A DNA stretch of 64,000 nt from Stachybotrys elegans (taxonomy: Eukaryota; Ascomycota; Sordariomycetes; Hypocreales; Stachybotryaceae): contig JAGPNK010000043.1 in assembly GCA_020746835.1 (NCBI GenBank), forward strand, positions 35,069 to 99,068, read 5' to 3'. Made by a program: the position numbers and the translations under genes. Position 1 is the stretch's first letter; every line of letters begins with the position of its first letter. This document shows positions 10,665 through 21,300 of the stretch, in pieces. The notes beneath the pieces were generated by a model, which saw nothing but the letters and a program-made list of their open reading frames with translations, made no database searches and had not been told where the DNA came from.

Positions 10665-11043
10665 AGTCACTCATGAGTTATCTTTATAGATCTTGCTGTT
10701 AAGCTAATGCCACCACGCGGCAATAGGCACCCTGAACTTCATTATATATGTCCTCCCAGGCCCAAAATGAGCCTAGTTTTAGTTTCTGCACCATCAACTC
10801 ACATAATGATTAATGTTCCTAGTTTTGGGACCTTTCACGATATCTCTGTCACCGTTCCCAGAAGTGTTACCGGCACCGGACCCAATCTAGGCATTCTGTA
10901 TGTACCTCGAGGGTCCTTATATTTGGCACTCTAGCTGTTCCCAGTTTTCGGCCCCAGCGTTGACAGTTTCCCATAAATAATAAGCCGACCCGCGATTGAA
11001 CTTTCTATTCTCCATCTTCCAACTCCTTACCAGCGATTCATCA

Positions 11044-11562
11044 TGCTCGCCACATTCCTCACCGCGAGGCTGGCCCTCATCGTGCCCTTGATCTCCTTGA
11101 TATCCCTGAGTGGTACTCTCTCCATGTTATGACCATATGTGAGGGACTGAATGGACCAGATGCTGGGCTGAATGTAACCCAGTGCAATGGCCTAATATCA
11201 GAGAGTACGTATACCGACCTCCCATTGAGACTCTTTCCACTAAGCTAGCTCAGACCGCCTTGAACTTAATAGACTTTATCTTAGCAACACTTAGTAGTGT
11301 TGTCTTGAGTATTATAGTTACCGTTGTTCTAACCCGTGCTATCGATGCACTCAACGACATTGGGGGAAATTTGGGCATCCGCGGAGAGAGAGGCAGCAAC
11401 TTCCTCACCCTTAGTTGGATTGCATCTAGCCTTATGGTTTGCGCCACGAGCTTCGTACTTGTATACAGTCGCAAGAAGAATAAGGCATTGGAGTGGGTAA
11501 TGGCACGGCCAAATGAGTCTATTAGTTCACAGGAGAAAGACTCTAGCATCAATCCTCAGTAG
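11044..11562 (+). CDS. SUR7/PalI-like four-helix membrane protein (exon boundaries uncertain)
   Basis: The ATG at 11044 starts a hydrophobic segment, MLATFLTARLALIVPLISL, a likely first membrane helix, but that frame stops at about 11131. The larger frame (about 11182-11562) carries two further helices around LIDFILATLSSVVLSII and FLTLSWIASSLMVCATSFVL. Between them lies GGNLGIRGERGSNFL, matching the conserved G-x-x-x-G-x-FL-x-x-W pattern before the last helix of SUR7/PalI proteins (eisosome and pH-sensing membrane proteins). An intron of roughly 50-120 bp between the two parts is expected; I could not fix its ends. A stretch (LNGPDAGLNVTQCNG) in a third frame may belong to the extracellular loop. 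At about 140-170 aa it is short for the family, so it may be degraded. Confidence 0.55.
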
Positions 11563-11792
11563 GCAGGTCCAGCATAGAGATGATATAAGTGGCATGAGTC
11601 TCGCGAGGGGGGTCATGATGCAGCTACCAATGTTCGATTGGTCTCTATCTAGTACTACCATTCTCACTGCACAAACGAAGGGACGATAATGATCAGTGGG
11701 AGATAGAAACGCTGGGAGATCTTCTTAACCCGATACCCTATACACTAACCTTGGCCTACATCGTGTCCATCGCTGTTATTTGTGACATTGCC

Positions 11793-13257
11793 TTAGTTCC
11801 CGGAATTTGGAGAAAAGACTTCAGCTGTGATGTTGCCAGACCCCACTGCGTTGAAATCCAGTTTGGTCCTTTCCAAGTCGCGTTCGTACTGCGCCAATTG
11901 CAGCGCCTTTTCCCGACCAAAAGCTTCCATCTCGTCAGTCTCATCTGCTTGTTCCGCAAGAAATGTCCTGTCCTTGGATCCTATACACTCCTGCAGCTTT
12001 GTGAATGGAAGGCTGTCACCGTAGTTGAAGCCACAAGAAAGGACCATATTGAGCCAAATCGCCCCTGAATGTTGGGACCATCTCACAAGCTCATAGAGCT
12101 CTTTCTGGCCTCGCTTCCTCTCTTCTTGCTCGAGTACACGCATGAAGATCTCGAGGTTTTTGGCAAATCTATCGGCGATTTCAGCTGATTCTTTATCAAA
12201 CTGGGTAGACCAGTTGTTCAACCGCGCTTGCAAAAGCCACCATGGTGAGCCAAACATTTGGGCTGGGCCGATATACGACCACTCAAAATCCACCACTCCA
12301 ACAACAGTCAAATCCTCTTGACTTCGGACAATGAGGTTGGCCAGACCAAGGTCGTCACAAAGCAGCTTAAACGGTCCCTCGTTATATTTCTCATGGAGAA
12401 ATTTGGGTAAGACAGACTTCAGCCTTCTGAATAATGCATATTTGGCTCTAGCATCATATTCACCGGCAACTGAATTGGATTGTTCGTCAAGTTGCTTCCA
12501 ATCTTGGGAAGCAACGTACTGAAAGTATTCCAAGGCTGTAGAAATTGGATTGTTTCGGTCGCCTAGCCACGGTTAGCTTTAAGAACAGCTGTATTGAAGG
12601 TTGGTTCTACGTACCGAAGCAATCCACTCCTCCAGCCTGCAAAATATCATGTAATTTCAATGTTAATGGTCGTGCACAAACCGAAAAGCCTGTTTTGATG
12701 GGCGGTAGGCAGCCAATCTTATCGAAGTTGAGCTGAAAGAGTTCCAGCCATATATTGGCAAACTGTCTGTAAACAAACTCGATATCGCTGTCGTTGATAT
12801 CATCCTTCATAAGTCTGGTGGTTGGATCAACCCGGAGGATAGTATCGAGGCTTACGCCGTCAATGAAATCCATAATGATAAAGGGGCCAAGACGGAGAGC
12901 ATTATTAGCAGCAATACCCCAAGCCCTAATTTTGGGAACAGGTATAGTCGTTTTCTCGCTGATGAGATATAATGTTTCAACTTCCATAGCGGTTTTTTCA
13001 TCGGCATACTTGTCGCATACGCTACCGACAAGTGGGAATCGGACAAGCCAAGTGGTGCCATCGGTAAAGACTACCCTGCTACCTGCATTAAATGAACCAC
13101 GGTAAAGGCCACCTTTCAATTGACAGGTGAGCCGTTCAGGATGGAAGGTAGATGTCCACCGGCACAGGTCTCCGGATTCCCGCGCCCAGTTCAGCTTGTT
13201 GATCCATACATTTGTCTGGAATTCGTGGAAAATTTCGATTCGCTCATTAGTATCCAT
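11793..13257 (-). CDS. aminoglycoside-phosphotransferase (APH)-family kinase-like protein
   Basis: Exon 1 13257-12615 and exon 2 12562-11793, intron 12563-12614 (52 bp, GTACGT...TAG, branch GCTAAC), giving 470 aa. The protein kinase-like fold is visible: FTDGTTWLVRFPLVG (nucleotide-binding lobe), RAWGIAANNALRLGPFIIMD with DFIDGVSLDTIL (hinge), LLCDDLGLANLIV (catalytic-loop equivalent) and VVGVVDFEWSYIGP (metal-binding Asp, like DFG). The usual HGD of the catalytic loop is CDD, so the His is replaced but the catalytic Asp and the Asn remain. Many fungal APH-like proteins have unknown substrates; antibiotic resistance should not be inferred. The start is the first ATG downstream of the left repeat of the neighbouring transposon, which begins only about 140 bp upstream. 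Confidence 0.85.
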
Positions 13258-13397
13258 GGCGTTTGTGTCGTTCTTCTCAAAGTTTAAGAGCTTGGTAGTG
13301 TACGTTAGATGGACGCCACGTATTATAAAGGGGGCGCTGGAGCACGTATGCTGTGATTGGGTAGCACGAAAAATTAGATAATCCGGGCCAGGGTCAC

Positions 13398-13505
13398 GGG
13401 GCCCAATAGGCGCGCCACCGGTGGTGCAAATAAGTGTCACGTGTTGCACCACCAGTGGCGCCATTAAGATAATTAGGTAAGCATCGCTCAATGTGTAAGC
13501 CGGCC
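13398..13505 (+). repeat. MULE left terminal inverted repeat
   Basis: 108 bp, reverse-complementary to 16382-16477. It carries a 12-bp extra block (ACCACCAGTGGC) that completes a nearly perfect internal palindrome with CGCCACCGGTGGTGC about 20 bp away. The right copy lacks this block, consistent with slippage at a hairpin. Confidence 0.9.
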
Positions 13506-13674
13506 ATGCTACGAAGCAAAGCAGATACCGCGTACTATGAAAAGACAATATAAACCTAAAGAAAGGGAGGTCAAGGATAGGGTTAAGCTAGGGAGAGGGC
13601 AAACTTTGCTTATGATGTTTCAAGTTCATCACTTATTCATGGTGGAAAGAAGATGAGCATGGAAAATTAACAAA

Positions 13675-14114
13675 CTAAGCATCAACTACCATAATACAGT
13701 CTTCAGCCTGGTCGTTATTCGAGTACAAAGCCTGTTGCTCGATAACGTCCTGCTTAACGCTCTCCCAGATCTCTTTCATCCCTCTTCGTCTGTTTGCCAG
13801 AGGGTTGCCACCCATCTCCTTAGAGACACGCGCCTCGACCCGGTCATCCTCTGCCTTGCTCCAGTCTAAGTATGCCATCATCTCCTCCTTGGTCCATTCT
13901 CTCGACTTTGATGATGTGACACAGCGCTTCGACATCTGCTTGTAGTCCAGACACCACTCATAACAGGTCTGACTATACCGTTGAGGCAGGCCCATAGCCT
14001 TTCGATATTGCTGATTAGTTTTCAAGCCCCCTCGGGGCAGCTGGTTATACCATGCCTCCCGTGCTGCAGCATATCGTTGATAAATAGCACTGGGATGATC
14101 GTAGCGCAACTCTG

Positions 14115-14151
<37 letters not shown>

Positions 14152-16256
14152 CTCCGGCTCCGGCTCCGGCGACGACTCTGGCTCCAAGGACAGCAATACC
14201 GCCCTTGGTGAGTGTGGCTGTAGCTCTGCATCTGAGAGCGACTCTTGTGGCACTACAGCCTGCAAGGTTGAGCTTACTGCTAGCGCTAGCGGAGGCACTA
14301 CTGGATTGTGATTAGGCGTTGGCATAGAACGTGGAGTGATTTTCAGCGATGGAGCTAGAGCTGAAGCTATGGTCTCTTGAGACGGCGCTGCGGTTGAAGA
14401 TGGTTTAAGATGCGCGTAGCGTAGCTTGCAGGCGTGTGATTTCCTTGTGTGGCCATACTGGTAGCACCTTGTGCATTGGGGAGCTGCTTTAGTCCGTTTA
14501 AGCGCCTGTGATGCTTGCTCAAAAGCCTCAAATGCAGATGGCTCACGACGAGTGCTGGTCTTTGCAAGTGTTGACCGAGCCGCAACTTGGTCAAACTGTT
14601 GGCGAGGCTCTACAAGTATTTGAGCCTCCCTTCCCGCTGAAGATGCCAATGTGTGTGAAAATGATCCAGCTGAAGAGGCTTCTCTCCTTGTATGAGAGAC
14701 TCAATTGTGTGAGAACAAGGGAGACCGAGTGATTCTGTAAACCTTCCTGTGCAGGCAGGAAGTGCGTCATCCTGTAGAAGCCGCTTCCTCTGCGCTTCAA
14801 CCTTGCGCAATGCCTCATGAGAGACCCAGCCTAGTATAACGCTGTATAATCTTCCTGTGAGTTCGATAGGCGTGCGGATTCGCTGCTTTGCCTGATTTGC
14901 TTGCAGCTCAGCCAACTGGTTCAGAACTGCGCGCTTGATAGACCTCCAAGCCTCAAAGAGATCGAGTTGATTTGTGTTGAGATGAATTTTGACAAGCTGA
15001 TGGATGCCCTCCCCTCGGGATGTAACAACATTCCCGAAGTGAAGATACTGATCCACCCAAGCTTTCACAAGCTTCTCTTTGTAGAGTTCAAGCCAAGTCT
15101 CGATGATATAGCCCACTTCTCGAGCATGTGCTGGAACATAACGCTCTTTAAGTTGCTGAAGTTTCTCTTCAAATGTCTCCTGGGTTGAAGATGCCATAAT
15201 TTCATGCCACTTCCCATAGAACTCCTTCCATTCTAGTTGACCTTGAGCGGTGTCGGTATCCTGTGAGAAGCTTGGAAGGCAGTAACGCAGAACTGCCTTG
15301 TTGGCATGCCAAAGGCATAGAAGCGATACTGCAGTTGGGAAGCAGTGGGATACAGCATTCATACAGGCAAGGCAGCGATCTGTGAGGATGACAGATGGCA
15401 GCCTTGCGCCGCATGCTTCATACATCGAGCGCAGTCGATCCAATGCCCAGATATAGTCCGTTTCCTCTTCGCCGCTGAGAAAGGCAAAGGCAATGCAGAA
15501 TGATCGCTGGCAAGCGTCAACGCCGACGATATCCAAGAGAGGCATATTGTACTTGTTCGTCTTGTATGTACAGTCCAAGATAAGTAGGTCCGGGTACGAT
15601 TGAAGGTATGCCAATGACTCTGGGTGTGCAAATAACACAGCTGTGACACGGCCATCCTTGTCAAATCGGATTCGATTCCAGAACCCTTCTTCCTCGAGCT
15701 CGTTGGCAAGGGCATGTATAGTGCTTTGACCTTTTTGCAGCTCTCGTTTGCCCTGTGCAATACAGTTGTATATGTCTTGCTGAGTTGCGTTAGATTGTGA
15801 GTTCTCGCGGAGGTAAGATCTGATCTCTTTTGGCGCTACTCCAGCGTTCGCAAGGTTGTTGACAGTCAACCTATCTGCATGGGATAGCTGGCGATGAACT
15901 GGATGTGCAGATATATTGGTACTTGGCTCATGGTTGTGTTGAGAAAATTCACTGCCTCGACGATGCGTAAGGCGCCATGTTGCCTTGTCTAATGACTCCT
16001 TTCCGAGAACTGAGAACTGGCATCCTATACGCCGGGTTGTAGTTGATCGCTGCCGGGTATTTGAAGCAGTTGGAGGCTCGCCTCCACGATCGCAGACAAA
16101 TGTGACGAGTCATCGGCCGTTATGCGTTTTCCTTGACTTTCCAGTGACGAACGCATAGCCTCTGGCTGCTGCCCACAAGTTGATTGCAGTGTATAAGGCA
16201 TCTCGGGAGCTATGCTCTCCTTCTGGGGGCAGGCAGTCATCTGGAAACTGGTTCAT
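13675..16256 (-). pseudogene. MULE transposase: FAR1-type DNA-binding domain, DDE core, SWIM finger, zinc knuckle
   Basis: Read from an ATG at 16256: a FAR1/WRKY-GCM1-like N-terminal domain (FPDDCLPPEG, VCDRGGEPP, GCQFSVLGKESLDKATWRL, EFSQHNHEPS), then the MULE core. Core motifs are LLILDCTYKTNKYNMPLL (first catalytic Asp), PSVILTDRCLACMNAVSHCF (second Asp) and CLWHANK, then a SWIM finger C..C.H (LGLPCSHTIE). A C-terminal part has a CX2CX4HX6C knuckle (CTRCYQYGHTRKSHAC), a Glu-Pro dipeptide repeat (about 14107-14170) and EWTKEEMMAYLDW. Two lesions: an in-frame TGA at 16110-16112 (a sense codon in the paralogous domain at 40959; CGA to TGA would fit) and a frameshift at about 14620, just after the SWIM finger. 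The protein is therefore inactive unless suppressed. Confidence 0.85.
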
Positions 16257-16381
16257 AGGTGGTGTTGAGCACATGTTGAACAAGGTGCTTAAGGAATATA
16301 GGCTACAAAGAAGAAAAATGCTTTTAATTAAAGGGAAAGGGGCTGTTATTACTAGCTATATCACGTATATCCTCATCCCAA

Positions 16382-16477
16382 GGCTGGCTTACACGCTGAG
16401 CGAGGCTTACCTAATTATCTTAATGGCGCAACACGTGACACTTATTTGCACCACCGGTGGCGCGCCTATTGGGCCCC
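16382..16477 (-). repeat. MULE right terminal inverted repeat
   Basis: 96 bp ending CGCGCCTATTGGGCCCC on the plus strand, reverse-complementary to 13398-13505. Confidence 0.9.
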
Positions 16478-16550
16478 GGCTCGTCCCAATTGCTTACCAA
16501 GCTGCCATCCCTGCACACGCCTCCCTCGCAAACTGCTATACTTCTGATGG

Positions 16551-16563
16551 CCCTCACGATTGG
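16551..16563. repeat. LINE target-site duplication, 5' copy
   Basis: CCCTCACGATTGG, identical to 22516-22528. Confidence 0.93.
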
Positions 16564-16670
16564 GAGCCAAAAAAAAACTTCACCAGCGAGAACGAAATTT
16601 TTGAAATCAGCCCTTTGTAGCAGCAAGACACCCGCCCGCAGGGTCAATCGGATTGCCGAGAGCCAGTTGC

Positions 16671-18365
16671 ATGGCCCAGTGTGACACAGGCATCATGGCA
16701 ACACCATGGCCCCCGGTCCCGGACTGGCCAGCCAACCACCGCGAGCACGCCGCGAAACTAAGCCGATACCTACAGACTGCAGTGACCTTCATCGACACCA
16801 CCAACGGACAACCCCTCGAGCCGCGAGCCGTCAGGGCTGCCCTCATGAGCACCCTGAGCTTCCTCGCTAAGCTAGCCAAGATCCCCGACGTCGACCATAT
16901 CCACGACGCCGTACGAGCCGCACACGCCGAGACGAAAACAGCCGCAGAAAACACCGCACGCGCAATCGAAAGCATCCAGACCGACCTGAACAAAACTGAT
17001 GCCTTAGTCCAGAGAACCATTGAGGGAGTGCAAAAGTCTACCACATACGCCGAGCAGGCAAGCACCACGGCCAAGGAAGCTATGGAAATCAGCAAGACAA
17101 CGCTGAGTATGGTGAGGGATATGACGCTTGCAAACCAACAGCACCAAACCAAAATGGCCCAAACATATGCCAGCGTCGCAGCGAGGGGCGGATTAGCATC
17201 CAGCATGCACAATCCGCAAAATCACAGAACACCGACAACACAACCGCAGCGTGAAATCGTAGTGAACATTAGAGACCCAATTACCATAGGAAATTTCCGA
17301 GCTATGACCCCGCGTGCCCTCAAGGCGCATATCGACCATGCGATTGAGCAAAGCGGTAATGAGCATATTGCAAAGATCAAAACAGTTTCTACTAACCAGT
17401 TAAAGAGCGGCGACCTGAGCATCAAGACAGCAACTACAGCAGACATGGAAGCTCTGAGACAGTTCTCAGGAGACTGGGAACAGAGGATCGGCAACGGCAG
17501 TGTCATACGCACTCCCTCGTACGGTATATTAGCACACGGCATTCGGACTAGCTCGATGAACATGGAACGGTTCGAGGAGGTCAGAGATAGCATCCTTCAG
17601 GACAATAAACCGTTCATCCCCAACGCAGAGATCAAATACATAGGATGGCTTACTCGGAACTCGAAAGCGAAGACGGCATCGTCCATCGTAGTAGAGTTCA
17701 AGCGAGCTGAAGATGCTAACAAGATCATAGACGAGGGGCTTATCTGGCAAGGAGAGGTCTTTCAGTGTGAGCGATATGATAGGCACTGCAGGCTGAGGCA
17801 GTGCTTCAAGTGCCACAAATACGGCCACATAGGAACCCAGTGCAAGGCTAACGTAGCATGTGGCTACTGCGCTCAACCTCATCCCACCAAGGAATGCCCA
17901 GCGAAGAATGACAGGAACGCCCCGCGGAAATGTGCCGCCTGCCGGGACAACCACGAAGCATGGAGCCCTTCATGCCCGGTTCGGAAGCAGGAACTATCGA
18001 AGATCAAGACGGCATACAACCTTCGACCCCGCTATCACCCGGTCCCGGAGGAATCGGTCAGAATAACCCCGCCAGCAAAGCCTCAAGGCCAGCCAGCACT
18101 GAGGAGCGTTATATTGACACCTTCCCGACGACCGGATCGAAGCAGGTCACCGAACAAACGAGGCCAGAAGAGATTGAACCCTGACAATAGTCAAACCGAT
18201 CAAGAGAACGTGGGAAACGAAATCGTCGTTCTGTCCGACGATCAACAAGATAAGAGCCAGAGACCGAGAAGGACCATCGTCCCGACGAGGAGAGTACTCG
18301 AAGCGCTTGATGCAAACACGCAGACGAACTACAGCGGCTATACCATGGATACCACAGAAGGATAA
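16671..18365 (+). CDS. LINE ORF1, gag-like RNA-binding protein
   Basis: 564 aa from the first ATG (16671); the open frame begins slightly earlier at a TTG. Residues of about 1-180 are Ala/Thr-rich with coiled-coil character (AESIQ, TTAKEAMEISKTTLSM). The middle carries a fold around PRALKAHIDHAIEQSG and SYGILAHGIRT that resembles the RRM-like region of Tad/I gag proteins. Zinc knuckles follow: CFKCHKYGHIGTQC (CX2CX4HX4C), CGYCAQPHPTKEC and a third variant, CAACRDNHEAWSPSC. The tail is basic, low complexity (RRPDRSRSPNKRGQKR). It is expected to coat the LINE RNA and assist target-primed reverse transcription. The stop TAA at 18363-18365 shares its last A with the ORF2 start codon. Confidence 0.92.
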   Translation: MAQCDTGIMATPWPPVPDWPANHREHAAKLSRYLQTAVTFIDTTNGQPLEPRAVRAALMSTLSFLAKLAKIPDVDHIHDAVRAAHAETKTAAENTARAIESIQTDLNKTDALVQRTIEGVQKSTTYAEQASTTAKEAMEISKTTLSMVRDMTLANQQHQTKMAQTYASVAARGGLASSMHNPQNHRTPTTQPQREIVVNIRDPITIGNFRAMTPRALKAHIDHAIEQSGNEHIAKIKTVSTNQLKSGDLSIKTATTADMEALRQFSGDWEQRIGNGSVIRTPSYGILAHGIRTSSMNMERFEEVRDSILQDNKPFIPNAEIKYIGWLTRNSKAKTASSIVVEFKRAEDANKIIDEGLIWQGEVFQCERYDRHCRLRQCFKCHKYGHIGTQCKANVACGYCAQPHPTKECPAKNDRNAPRKCAACRDNHEAWSPSCPVRKQELSKIKTAYNLRPRYHPVPEESVRITPPAKPQGQPALRSVILTPSRRPDRSRSPNKRGQKRLNPDNSQTDQENVGNEIVVLSDDQQDKSQRPRRTIVPTRRVLEALDANTQTNYSGYTMDTTEG

Positions 18366-21300
18366 TGAGTCGATCTGATCAACTATCCATACTACAGTAC
18401 AACGTGAGAAAATCGAAAGACACGGTGATGGCTTCTCTCCTGCGGGATCAACAGATTGAGAAGTACGATATACTGGCGATCCAGGAACCGTGGCGCAACC
18501 CTTTCCAGAACACGACACATCACCCAGCAAGAGACAAGTTCTTCCTCTGCTATCCGACGCAGACAGATGGCCTTCCAGCCCGAGTATGCTTCTTTGTCAA
18601 CAAGAGACTGGATAACTCGATGTGGCACTTCAAAGAACACAGCCGAGACCTATGCAGCATCATTATCAGCACTAAGGAAGAAGAAGGAGAGGCAAGGCAA
18701 ATCGCAATAACCAACGTATACAACTCCCCGCAGAGAACAGAGGGTAGAGCGAGCGCTGTCGCGCAACTGGGGAGGACGCTAGGCAGCCTAACCAATATGG
18801 AGCACGTCGTTGTGGGAGATTTCAATCTGCACCACGAGATTTGGGGCGGAACTATCGAACAAAGCCCAGAGGCTGAAACCGAAGATCTGATATCAACTAT
18901 GGATAAATATGGCCTAATAAGCCTGCTCCAACCTGGTACCATCACATATGAGGAGAACGGAGCCAGGACGACGATAGACCTATCCCTCGCCACTGCTAAT
19001 CTCGCCGACCGCTTGATCAGATGCGAAGTCGAGTCAAGCATGAACCACGACTCAGATCACCTCCCAATAGCCACATGCATAGATACAAGGATCGTCTGCA
19101 GACAAACGCAGCCGAGACGAAACTGGAAAGCCATGGACAAGAAAGCCTTTACATCCGAGCTTGAGAAACGCCTACCCCCACGGAGACGGCCCAGAACCAA
19201 AACGGCACTCGATAACTATGTGGAAGAGATCGTTGCGGCTCTGACGCAAGCAATTGACGTCTCGGTCCCAACAAGCACTCCGTGCTCAAAGGCCAAGGCT
19301 GGATGGAACGAAGAATGCAGTCATATGCTGGCAGAAACCAAGCGTCTACGAAGGATCTACAGTGCAACGCACACCGAAGAGGCATGGGAAGCATATCGCG
19401 TGGCACGCAACAAGAAAGGGAAAACCATCAAGAAAGCCCTCCGAAAAATGCATCGAGACACCATAGAGACGGCGGCGGAATCTCCTGAGAAGCTCTGGCG
19501 TGTTGCCAAATGGGCCCGATCCAGGGAAAGTCAAGGCTCAGAGCTGACTCCGGTGATCAAAGATCCAGCTACAGCACAAGAAGCTACCACGCCGAGGGAG
19601 AAAGCCAAACTATTCAGAGATGTCTTCTTCCCGAATCCACCAGAAGCAGATCTTAGCGACATGGACGGAGCGACATATCCGGAGCAGGTCAAACTGCCGA
19701 AAATCACCATCGACGAAGTGGAAGACGCTATCCTAGCAACAGCTTCGAACAAAGCCCCTGGTCCAGACGGAATAACGAACAAGGCACTTCAGGCCGGGGT
19801 GACACACATCAAAGAACATCTGACAAGGATCTTCAACGCCAGCCTAGACCTGGGCTACTGCCCACAGCATTTTCGGTCCTCCACGACGGTGGTTCTCAGG
19901 AAACCAGGGAAGTCTGACTACACAATACCGCAAGCTTACAGGCCGATCGCCCTACTTAGCACGGTTGGGAAGATTATGGAATCTGTGCTAGCAAAGAGGC
20001 TAAGCTACCTTGTTGAAACGTATGAGCTACTTCCGCAGACACATGTCGGCGGGCGGAAGGGAAAATCTACAGAACACGCATTCCACCTTATCCTCGACAA
20101 GATATACGAAGCATGGAACAACGGACAGGTGGCCAGTCTCCTGTTACTCGACATCTCGGGCGCCTTCGACAATGTGTCACACAAGAGACTCCTGCACAAC
20201 CTACGTAAACGCCGCGTCGATGAGAAGATGGTGAGGTGGATCGCAAGCTTCCTCAAGAACAGGAGAACAAGAATTACAGTAGACGGGTTTTTATCGGAGC
20301 CATACAGAACGGAAACGGGAATACCGCAAGGCTCGAACCTCTCACCAATACTGTACATATTCTACAACGCTGATCTGATTGAGGTCTGCAACGACGAGGA
20401 GTCCATCTCAGCAGGCTTTATAGACGACACAGCAATTCTCACATGGGGCGACAGCACAATGGAAACATGCGGGAAACTAGGATCTGCGCTAAGGAAAGCA
20501 AAAGGATGGGCGACAACGCATGCATCTATTTTATCACCGGGGAAGTTCCAGCTCACCCACTTCACAAGGGCGAGAACCAAATTCGATATCAACCAAGCTC
20601 TACAGACGGAGACAGAGTCCATCCAGCCCAGCCCAGCATCAAAGTACCTCGGCCTCCTAATGGACACGAAGCTCTTATGGAAAGCGCACATAGATGAAAT
20701 GGAGCGCAAGGTGACGAAAACCATCGCGGCACTCAGCAGCCTTGGCAGTTCGACATGGGGCATCCCGATGCGGGAGCTGCGCACAATCTACAGGGGAGTG
20801 GCAATACCACAGATGATGTATGCCTGTTCGGCCTGGTCCAACGCGAACTGGTCTGCCAATGGCGAGCCGATCAGCACCAAGGCGTTGACAAAGTTACAGA
20901 GTTTGCAAGCAAGAGGAGCGCGAGTCATAAGCGGAGCATACAGAGCAACTTCGGTCCCAGCATTGAACATCGAAACGCATCTGCTGCCGGTCGAGGAGCA
21001 GATACTGAAACACAACATTGACACACTGGCGCGTATCGGACCAGCCGAACGACCGCCCTTCGAATCGACAAATAGCAGACGAAAGAGGAAGAGTCCGAGG
21101 CAAGCCATCGAGCAGACCATCCGGGATTTGGAAGGGCCGAATATTCGACGTCAAGAACAGGCAAGCGCATACATTACTCCTCCATGGTGGCGTGGGCCAA
21201 GATGCTATATCGAGGGCAATACAAAAGCAGCCAAGCAGAAACACCTGGAACAGCTATCAGACCACACGGCCATACACATCTACACCGACGGCAGTGGCGT

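Larger units (their letters stand above)
13398..16477 (-). mobile_element. Mutator-like (MULE, Hop-type) DNA transposon, inactive
   Basis: A 3.08-kb element bounded by terminal inverted repeats at 13398-13505 and 16382-16477, both starting GGGGCCCAATAGGCGCGCC when read inward. The only large content is a minus-strand MULE transposase gene. The repeats agree over about 95 positions, except a 12-bp block present only in the left one and a few substitutions. No convincing 8-11-bp target duplication was found directly outside the repeats (GCCAGGGTCAC left, GGCTCGTCCC right), so the ends may have been altered after insertion. It lies between the APH-like gene and the LINE. Confidence 0.85.

Noticed and set aside
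11793..13257. Aminoglycoside antibiotic resistance gene
   Set aside because: Only the kinase fold is supported; the catalytic His is replaced and fungal members of this fold have other or unknown substrates.
13258..13548. N-terminal extension of the APH-like protein
   Set aside because: The extra residues are translated from the MULE terminal repeat; the same peptide appears at the other TIR (16.4 kb). The ATG at 13257 is preferred.
12607..13548. The 13398-13505 / 16382-16477 similarity as a gene duplication
   Set aside because: Orientation, length and position at both ends of a transposase gene identify them as terminal inverted repeats.
14107..14170. Minisatellite as an independent feature
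   Set aside because: It is the Glu-Pro repeat inside the MULE transposase C-terminal region and is described there.
16607..17212. 201-aa minus-strand ORF rich in Cys and Val
   Set aside because: Antisense shadow of LINE ORF1, whose zinc knuckles and position identify the real frame.
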